In this document: positions 38,284 through 43,796 of the stretch, piece by piece | Layout: the number at the start of each line of letters is the position of its first letter | How positions within the stretch are numbered: the first letter of the stretch is position 1 | Source: Streptomyces somaliensis DSM 40738 | GTDB lineage: Bacteria > Actinomycetota > Actinomycetes > Streptomycetales > Streptomycetaceae | Direction of reading: 5' to 3' | Assembly: GCA_012396115.1 (NCBI GenBank) | Contig: JAAXOU010000008.1 | Coordinates: 1-43,796 of the forward strand | Length of the DNA: 43,796 nt | The notes under the pieces: generated by a model | Database searches by the model: none | Told to the model about the DNA's origin: nothing | Seen by the model: the letters and a program-made list of their open reading frames with translations, nothing else | Translations under genes and position numbers: made by a program

Positions 38284-39740
38284 ACAAGCCCCTGCGCCAT
38301 ATCGCGATCTTCTGCGGCCTGCTGGTACTCGCGTTGCTCCTGCGGGACAACTGGGTACAGTTCGTCCGCAGCGACGAGCTGAACAACCACCCGCGCAACA
38401 AGCGCGTCACCATCGAGCGGTACGCCTCCGTCCGCGGTGACATCATCGTCGACGGCAAGCCGATCACGGGCTCTGTCGACTCCAAGGACCCGCTGTACAA
38501 GTACAAGCGCACCTACGTGAACGGCCCCATGTGGGCGCCGGTCACCGGATACGCCTCCCAGGCGTACGACGCCAACCAGCTGGAGAAGCTGAACGACTCG
38601 ATCCTCACCGGCAACGACGACCGCCTCTTCTTCGACCGCACGCTCTCGATGTTCACGGGCGAGCAGAAGAAGGGCGGCAACGTCGTCACCACCCTCAACG
38701 CCGCCGCGCAGAAGGCGGCCTTCGAGGGCCTCGGCGACAAGAAGGGCGCCGTCGCGGCGATCGACCCGGGGACCGGCAGGATCCTGGCACTGGCATCCAC
38801 CCCGTCGTACGACCCGGGCAGCTTCGCCGGCTACTCCGGCAAGGACGAGAAGGCCTGGGTCACGCTGGAGAAGGACAAGGACAAGCCGAAGCAGAACCGC
38901 GCGCTGCGCGAGATCTACCCGCCCGGCTCGACCTTCAAGGTCGTCACGGCCGCCGCCGCCCTCGAGAGCGGCGTCATCAAGGACATCGACGCCCCCACGG
39001 ACACGCCGGAGCCGTACTTCCTGCCGCTGTCCAGGGTGCCGATGAAGAACCACGCGAGCGGCTGCGAGAACGCCACGCTGAACTACGCGATGCAGGTGTC
39101 GTGCAACTCGGTCTTCGCGAAGCTCGGTGACGAGGTCGGCCGCGACAAGATGGTCGAGATGGCGGAGAAGTTCGGCTTCAACAACCCGGAGATCGACACC
39201 CCGGTCCGCGCCGCCGCCTCCGTCTACGACAAGACGATGGACCGCGGTGGCAACGCCCTGTCGTCCATCGGCCAGTTCAACACCGCGACCACCCCGCTCC
39301 AGATGGCCATGGTCACCGCCGCGATCGCCAACGACGGCAAGCTGATGAAGCCGTACATGGTCGACCACCTCGTCGCTCCGAACCTCGACGTGATCGAGAA
39401 GAACGAGCCCGAGGAGATGAGCCGGCCGATGTCCGCGGAGACCGCGCAGCTCGTCCAGAAGATGATGGAGAACGTCGTCGAGAAGGGCACCGGCACCAAG
39501 GCCCGCATCCGGGACGTCATCGTCGGCGGCAAGACCGGAACGGCGCAGCACGGCGAGAAGAACAAGGCTCGCCCGTACGCGTGGTTCATCTCGTACGCGA
39601 AGACGGACAGCGGCTCCCCGGTCGCCGTCGCCGTGGTCGTCGAGGACTCCAGCGCGACCCGCGACGACATCAGCGGCGGAGGCCTGGCCGCGCCCATCGC
39701 CCGTGACGTGATGAAGGCGGTGCTGGACAGCCGGAGGTGA
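38280..39740 (+). CDS. pbpA: Penicillin-binding protein PbpA (class B transpeptidase)
   Basis: 486-aa class B PBP. N-terminal TM anchor (HIAIFCGLLVLALLLRDNW), a short dimerisation domain, and the transpeptidase domain with SxxK (Ser217 in PPGSTFKVV), SxN (SCN, Ser274) and KTGT (Lys418). It cross-links glycan strands made by RodA. The GTG at 38280 overlaps the rodA stop as GTGA. The domain Cys residues (GCENA and SCNS) are conserved in actinobacterial PbpA, as far as I recall. Confidence 0.94.
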   Translation: MNKPLRHIAIFCGLLVLALLLRDNWVQFVRSDELNNHPRNKRVTIERYASVRGDIIVDGKPITGSVDSKDPLYKYKRTYVNGPMWAPVTGYASQAYDANQLEKLNDSILTGNDDRLFFDRTLSMFTGEQKKGGNVVTTLNAAAQKAAFEGLGDKKGAVAAIDPGTGRILALASTPSYDPGSFAGYSGKDEKAWVTLEKDKDKPKQNRALREIYPPGSTFKVVTAAAALESGVIKDIDAPTDTPEPYFLPLSRVPMKNHASGCENATLNYAMQVSCNSVFAKLGDEVGRDKMVEMAEKFGFNNPEIDTPVRAAASVYDKTMDRGGNALSSIGQFNTATTPLQMAMVTAAIANDGKLMKPYMVDHLVAPNLDVIEKNEPEEMSRPMSAETAQLVQKMMENVVEKGTGTKARIRDVIVGGKTGTAQHGEKNKARPYAWFISYAKTDSGSPVAVAVVVEDSSATRDDISGGGLAAPIARDVMKAVLDSRR

Positions 39741-39885
39741 CGGGGGACCCCGTGTACCGGTCCCGTATCAGCTTCCGGTACCGGACGGATCGGCTCCCGG
39801 TGGCCGGTAGCCTTTGCGCGGACAGCACACCGCCGGACCACACACACGGTTGCGGCCGGGACTGACGGAGAGGGCTGGAACAGTT

Positions 39886-41940
39886 ATGGATGAGCCGCGT
39901 CGCCTCGGCGGCCGGTACGAGCTGGGCTCGGTGCTCGGCCGTGGTGGCATGGCCGAGGTCTACCTCGCCCACGACACCCGGCTCGGCCGCACCGTCGCCG
40001 TGAAGACGCTCCGGGTCGACCTGGCCCGCGACCCGTCCTTCCAGGCCCGGTTCCGCCGTGAGGCCCAGTCGGCCGCCTCGCTCAACCATCCGGCGATCGT
40101 CGCCGTGTACGACACCGGCGAGGACTACGTCGACGGCGTGTCCATCCCGTACATCGTGATGGAGTACGTCGACGGGTCCACCCTGCGGGAGCTGCTCCAC
40201 TCCGGGCGCAAACTGCTGCCCGAGCGCACGCTGGAGATGACGGTCGGCATCCTCCAGGCCCTGGAGTACTCGCACCGCGCGGGCATCGTCCACCGGGACA
40301 TCAAGCCGGCGAACGTCATGCTGACGCGCACCGGCCAGGTCAAGGTCATGGACTTCGGCATCGCCCGTGCGATGGGCGACGCCGGCATGACGATGACGCA
40401 GACGGCCGCCGTGATCGGCACCGCCCAGTACCTCTCCCCGGAGCAGGCGAAGGGCGAGACCGTCGACGCCCGCTCCGACCTGTACTCCACCGGCTGCCTG
40501 CTGTACGAGCTGCTCACCGTCCGTCCGCCGTTCATCGGCGACTCCCCGGTCGCGGTGGCCTACCAGCACGTGCGGGAGGAGCCGCAGCCGCCGAGCGTCT
40601 TCGACCCGGAGATCACTCCGGAGATGGACGCGATCGTCCTGAAGGCGCTCGTCAAGGACCCGGACTACCGCTACCAGTCGGCCGACGAGATGCGCGCCGA
40701 CATCGAGGCGTGCCTGGACGGCCAGCCGGTCGCCGCGACGGCCGCGATGGGCGTGCCCGGCGGCTACGGCTACCCGCACCCGGACCAGCAGACCGCGGCG
40801 ATGCACTCGACGGACCCGGGCGGACAGACGTCGATGCTGCCGCCGGTGGACCCGGACGACGGGGGTTACGGCTACGACGACCGGGGCACCGGCCGCCGCC
40901 GCCAGCCGCAGAGGAAGTCCAACCTCTCGACGATCCTGCTGGTCCTCGCGGGTGTCCTGGTGCTCGTCGGCGCCATCCTCATCGGCAGGGTGGTCTTCAA
41001 CGGCGACGGCGTCCGCCAGGTGACCGTCCCGAACCTCGTCGGCAAGACGTACGCGGACGCCGAGAAGACGGCCCGGAGCTTCGACGTCAAGGTCACCAAC
41101 ATGGGCGGGGAGCGGTGCGACCAGCCCAAGGGGGCGATCTGCCGCCAGAACCCGGTCGCGGACGGCACCACGCAGATGCAGGAGAACGCCCCCATCGAGG
41201 TCTGGGTGTCGGAGGGCGCGGAGAAGGTCAAGGTGCCCAACGTCCTGGAGCAGTCCAGGGACCTGGCCACGACCAACCTCCGGAACGAGGGCTTCAAGGT
41301 CGAGGTCGTGACCGAGGAGTCGGACAGGCCCGAGGGCACCGTGATCAAGCAGGACCCCGAGGGCGGCACCGAGCAGGAGAAGGGCACCGAGGTCACCGTC
41401 ACCATCGCCGTGAAGGGGAAGGTGTCCGTACCGAGGGTCATCGACAGCCAGTTCGACAACGCGAAGGCGCAGCTGGAGACGTTGAAGTTCGAGGTGGTGC
41501 GGGAGGACGTGGACTCCGACAAGCCCGCGGGCCAGGTGGTCGACCAGAACCCGAAGCCGGACGAGCGGGTTTCCGAGGGCTCGTCGATCACCCTGAAGGT
41601 GTCGAAGGGGCCGCAGCAGCAGCAGGTCGACGTGCCCCAGGTCACCGGCCTCATGCTGGGCCAGGCGAAGCAGGTGCTCGCGCAGCGGGGCCTCCAGCTG
41701 GTCGTCGGCGAGGGCCCCGACAACGACATGGTGCTCGTCGTCGACCAGGACCCGAAGCCGGGCAAGAAGGTCGACCCGGGCACGCCGGTCACCGTGCGGA
41801 CCCAGGGTCTGGGCGGCGGTGGCAACGGCGGGAACGGCGGCAACGGCGGCAACCCGGGCGGCGGCGACGGCGAGGGCGGTGGCGACGACTCCGGCTGGTT
41901 CGGCGGTATGACCGGCGCGGCCTTCCGCCCGGAGCCGTAG
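39886..41940 (+). CDS. pknB: PASTA-domain Ser/Thr protein kinase PknB
   Basis: 684-aa kinase. Kinase domain about 10-275: GRGGMAEVY, Lys40, HRDIKPAN (Asp138), DFG (Asp156), activation loop MTMTQTAAVIGTAQYLSPEQ. A cytoplasmic linker precedes one TM helix (about 349-369). Four PASTA domains (about 378-640) bind muropeptides or lipid II, and a Gly/Asn-rich tail (GGNGGNGGN) and GWFGGMTG end follow. The kinase senses wall state and targets FhaA, FhaB, PstP and wall enzymes. The ATG at 39886 has GGAGAGGG about 12 nt upstream; the 145-bp gap after pbpA may hold its own promoter and contains an inverted repeat, GTACCGG/CCGGTAC (39754-39781). Confidence 0.95.
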   Translation: MDEPRRLGGRYELGSVLGRGGMAEVYLAHDTRLGRTVAVKTLRVDLARDPSFQARFRREAQSAASLNHPAIVAVYDTGEDYVDGVSIPYIVMEYVDGSTLRELLHSGRKLLPERTLEMTVGILQALEYSHRAGIVHRDIKPANVMLTRTGQVKVMDFGIARAMGDAGMTMTQTAAVIGTAQYLSPEQAKGETVDARSDLYSTGCLLYELLTVRPPFIGDSPVAVAYQHVREEPQPPSVFDPEITPEMDAIVLKALVKDPDYRYQSADEMRADIEACLDGQPVAATAAMGVPGGYGYPHPDQQTAAMHSTDPGGQTSMLPPVDPDDGGYGYDDRGTGRRRQPQRKSNLSTILLVLAGVLVLVGAILIGRVVFNGDGVRQVTVPNLVGKTYADAEKTARSFDVKVTNMGGERCDQPKGAICRQNPVADGTTQMQENAPIEVWVSEGAEKVKVPNVLEQSRDLATTNLRNEGFKVEVVTEESDRPEGTVIKQDPEGGTEQEKGTEVTVTIAVKGKVSVPRVIDSQFDNAKAQLETLKFEVVREDVDSDKPAGQVVDQNPKPDERVSEGSSITLKVSKGPQQQQVDVPQVTGLMLGQAKQVLAQRGLQLVVGEGPDNDMVLVVDQDPKPGKKVDPGTPVTVRTQGLGGGGNGGNGGNGGNPGGGDGEGGGDDSGWFGGMTGAAFRPEP

Positions 41941-41965
41941 CGGGCGGAGTACGGCGGACGGACGG

Positions 41966-42009
41966 GGCGACGGCCCGGCAACCCGAACGGCGGGTGCCGG
42001 GCCGTCGCC
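41966..42009. terminator. 15-bp perfect hairpin after pknB
   Basis: GGCGACGGCCCGGCA (41966-41980) and TGCCGGGCCGTCGCC (41995-42009) pair perfectly around a 14-nt loop, 25 bp after the pknB stop. It can terminate the pknB transcript. Confidence 0.8.
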
Positions 42010-42036
42010 GTACCGGGTCGATGTCACGCCGGGCCT

Positions 42037-42165
42037 CCCGTGCGGCTCCCCGCCGCATTCCACGCAGGCCCCTCACCACGCGCCCCGTGCGGCCCTTCGC
42101 CGCATTCCACGCGGATCCTCCGCGACACGCTCCGTGCGGCTTCCCACGTGCTCCGTGCAGTTCCG
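42037..42165. repeat. 47-bp tandem repeat, about 2.7 copies
   Basis: CCGTGCGGC recurs with period 47 at about 42038, 42085 and 42132. The first two units also share GCCGCATTCCACGC. The units diverge toward the right. They lie downstream of the last sortase stop and encode nothing plausible. Confidence 0.65.
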
Positions 42166-42285
42166 GCCGCAGTGTCGGCGCATGGGCCGTCGCCCGCATC
42201 CCGTGGGCTCGTCCCGCCCCGGCGGGCGCCCCGTACGGGCGCCCCGTACGGGCCGTCCACTGCGGCCCGCGGCCCCGCGGCGGGC

Positions 42286-42963
42286 TCAGCGCAACTCGGC
42301 CGGCTTGGTCCGCTCGTGGTCGACCTTCTCCGTGCGGACCAGCTCGCCCCAGACGACGTACCGGAAGTCCGAGGTCAGGATCGGCGTGCAGGTGGTGAGC
42401 GTGATGTACCGGCCCGGCCTGGTCCTGCCGGACTCCTTGGGGACGGGCTGGAGCACGTCCACGTTGAACCGGGAGGTCTTCGGCAGGATCCCGTAGACCT
42501 TGTAGACGTACCAGGTGTCCTTGGTCTCGAAGACGATCGGGTCGCCGGCCTTCAGCTTGTGGATGTTGTGGAACTTGGCGCCGTGCCCGTCGCGGTGCGC
42601 GGCGAGCGTGAAGTTGCCGGTCCTGTCCTTCGGGAGCGCCGACCTGATCGGTTCGGTGTAGTACCCGGCCACGCCGTGGTTGAGGACGTCCGGGCTGGTG
42701 CCCTCCCTGACCAGGACCTCGTCGCCGCCCATCGCCGGGACGTGGAGGAAACCGGCCCCGCCCCTGGTGTCGAGGGCTCCCGGACCCGTGCCGGTCCAGC
42801 TGTCGCGCACCGCGTCGCCCTGTCTGTCCGCCTCGCGGTCGGCCAGTACGTTCGTCCACCACAGCGAGTAGACGACGAACAGTCCCATCAGCACGCCTGC
42901 GGTGATCAGCAGTTCGCCGAGGAGGCTGACGACGCCGGCGATCCGGCTGCGCGCACGTGCCAC
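42286..42963 (-). CDS. srtE2: Class E sortase (SrtE2-like)
   Basis: 225-aa class E sortase. N-terminal TM anchor (IAGVVSLLGELLITAGVLMGLFVVYSLWW), then the catalytic beta-barrel with AAHRDGHG (His), TLTTCTP (Cys192) and DFRYVVWG (Arg). Class E sortases of Streptomyces anchor LAxTG proteins such as long chaplins to peptidoglycan. I start at GTG 42963, 23 bp after the upstream sortase stop; a TTG overlapping that stop (42990) is also open and the ribosome site is weak for both. Adjacent to pknB as in S. coelicolor. Confidence 0.9.
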   Translation of the reverse strand: MARARSRIAGVVSLLGELLITAGVLMGLFVVYSLWWTNVLADREADRQGDAVRDSWTGTGPGALDTRGGAGFLHVPAMGGDEVLVREGTSPDVLNHGVAGYYTEPIRSALPKDRTGNFTLAAHRDGHGAKFHNIHKLKAGDPIVFETKDTWYVYKVYGILPKTSRFNVDVLQPVPKESGRTRPGRYITLTTCTPILTSDFRYVVWGELVRTEKVDHERTKPAELR

Positions 42964-42986
42964 AACATCTGTCCCGTCTTGAGGTG

Positions 42987-43796
42987 TCAACCCGCGAGCG
43001 CGTCCGGTACGCCCTTGCTGCGCGGTCGTTCTTCGACCATCCTGCCCCACACGATCATGCGGTAGGTACTGGTGAACTCCGGGGTGCACGTGGTCAGCGT
43101 GATGTACCGGCCCGGTCCGGTGAATCCCGAGCCGTCGGGGACCGGCTTGAGCACCGCGACGTTCGAGGGCGAGGTCTGCGGAAGGATACTGGCCATCTCG
43201 TAGGTGTAGTACGCCTCGCGGGTCTCGACCACGATGGGGTCCCCGGGGCGCAACCGGTTGATGTAGCGGAACGGCTCGCCGTGGGTGTTGCGGTGCCCGG
43301 CGACCGCGAAGTTGCCCTCCTCGTCGGACGGCATCGCGGTCTTCAGGGCGCCCTCCGCGTAGTGGCCGGCCATGCCCCTGTCGAGGACCTTCTCCTTGTC
43401 GATGCCCTCCGCGACGGGTACCACCACGTCCAGCTTGGGGATGTGGAGCAGCGCGAAGCCCTCGCCGGCCTCGAAGGCGCCCGGCTTCCTCGCGGAGCCG
43501 CCCTTCGCCCAGTCCTCCGCGATCCGGTCCTTCGCCCGGTCGACCTCCAGGCCCGCCTGGACGTTGGTCCACCACAGCTGGTACGCGACGAAGAGCAGCA
43601 TGATCGCGCCGAAGGTGATGAAGATCTCCCCCATGACGCGGCTGACGACCACGCCGAGGCTGTCCTTCGCCGCGCGGGCGGCGCGACGCGCCTCGACCCG
43701 GGACAGGGGCGCCCCGGTCGGGGAGACCGACGGGGGCGGGGGCCCGGGGGCACGGCGGTGGCCGCCCCGGCGCTTGGCGGCGCGGCGCCGCTCGGC
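42987..43796 (-). CDS. srtE1: Class E sortase (SrtE1-like), 5' end beyond window
   Basis: At least 269 codons; the frame stays open to the window edge, so the start is outside. The first 48 visible residues are a basic cytoplasmic region (RRRAAKRRGGHR, RVEARRAARAAKD) with a Pro run, followed by a TM helix (VMGEIFITFGAIMLLFVAYQLWW) and the sortase domain: VAGHRNTHGEPF (His), TLTTCTPEF (Cys), TYRMIVWG (Arg). A start at GTG 43652 would remove the basic region, which looks genuine. Tandem with the 42286-42963 sortase; the two probably share an operon and substrates. Confidence 0.9.
   Translation of the reverse strand, partial: AERRRAAKRRGGHRRAPGPPPPSVSPTGAPLSRVEARRAARAAKDSLGVVVSRVMGEIFITFGAIMLLFVAYQLWWTNVQAGLEVDRAKDRIAEDWAKGGSARKPGAFEAGEGFALLHIPKLDVVVPVAEGIDKEKVLDRGMAGHYAEGALKTAMPSDEEGNFAVAGHRNTHGEPFRYINRLRPGDPIVVETREAYYTYEMASILPQTSPSNVAVLKPVPDGSGFTGPGRYITLTTCTPEFTSTYRMIVWGRMVEERPRSKGVPDALAG

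Larger units (their letters stand above)
41941..42285. other. Intergenic region between pknB and the sortase genes
   Basis: 345 bases without a supportable gene, between converging stops. A strong hairpin lies at 41966-42009, a 47-bp tandem repeat at 42037-42165, and a short duplication of GCGCCCCGTACGG at about 42226-42252. Confidence 0.6.

Noticed and set aside
35667-39740. A 1357-codon open frame running through pstP, rodA and pbpA
   Set aside because: Only its last 486 codons are a real gene (pbpA). The rest is an Arg/Pro-rich shadow of pstP and rodA, kept open by high GC.
1-43796. CRISPR arrays, insertion sequences, integrase or attachment sites
   Set aside because: No regular repeat-spacer units, transposase, integrase, or duplication of the tRNA-Leu 3' end was found.
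1-43796. TTA codons that would make genes bldA-dependent
   Set aside because: The TTA and TAA strings I checked inside genes read out of frame (mostly GGT TAC); I found no in-frame TTA, though this was a by-eye scan.

Overview
The window is high-GC actinobacterial chromosome, almost certainly Streptomyces. The grounds are GC-rich third codon positions, GTG starts, 4-bp ATGA/GTGA gene overlaps, terminators without T-tracts, and a gene order I recognise from Streptomyces: two branched-chain keto-acid dehydrogenase (bkd) operons, a paa cluster, fhaA-fhaB-pstP-rodA-pbpA-pknB, then two class E sortases. A perfect parS site and several DnaA-box-like 9-mers fit an origin-proximal position. I see no insertion sequence, prophage, CRISPR array or shift in base composition.

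Layout. 22-3618 (-): bkdA-bkdB-bkdC (E1 alpha, E1 beta, E2). 4037-5122 (+): APH-fold phosphotransferase. 5144-8829: two divergently transcribed membrane Ser/Thr kinases. 9017-10423 (+): a secreted protein with a sortase-like tail, then the proteasome activator Bpa. 10510-14798 (-): quinone oxidoreductase, a two-TM K+ channel with an RCK/TrkA domain, moeA, and a MobA-DUF6457 fusion; parS lies across the moeA/channel junction. 14892-18408 (-): the second bkd operon (bkdF-G-H), divergent from the Lrp-type regulator bkdR (18590-19117). 19266-21406 (-): a TetR regulator behind paaH; 21530-23224 (+): paaN. 23340-25938 (-): a translationally coupled set of DUF5819 protein, HTTM-domain membrane protein and TrmH-family methyltransferase. 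26052-29612 (+): paaABCDE. 30061-32898 (-): rhodanese, J-domain-like protein, DUF2252 protein. 33348-33434 (-): tRNA-Leu(CAG). 33915-41940 (+): fhaA, fhaB, pstP, rodA, pbpA, pknB. 42286-43796 (-): two class E sortases, the second cut by the window edge.

How the parts connect. The left and middle thirds are carbon catabolism: branched-chain keto acids to acyl-CoAs (bkd), and ring epoxidation of phenylacetyl-CoA with later steps (paa). A 14-bp operator core links them. It is nearly identical at the paaH/paaN promoter, the DUF5819/paaA promoter and the bkdF/bkdR promoter, and is best explained by the TetR gene at 19266-19859. The right third is cell-envelope growth control: a PASTA kinase and its phosphatase, two FHA adaptors, the RodA/PBP2 synthase pair, and sortases that anchor surface proteins.

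The observations I would follow first are the shared paa/bkd operator, the parS site built from a stop codon and a start codon, the SdpA/SdpB-like DUF5819-HTTM pair under a promoter that overlaps the paaA promoter, and the secreted protein with an AAETG tail beside the kinases.
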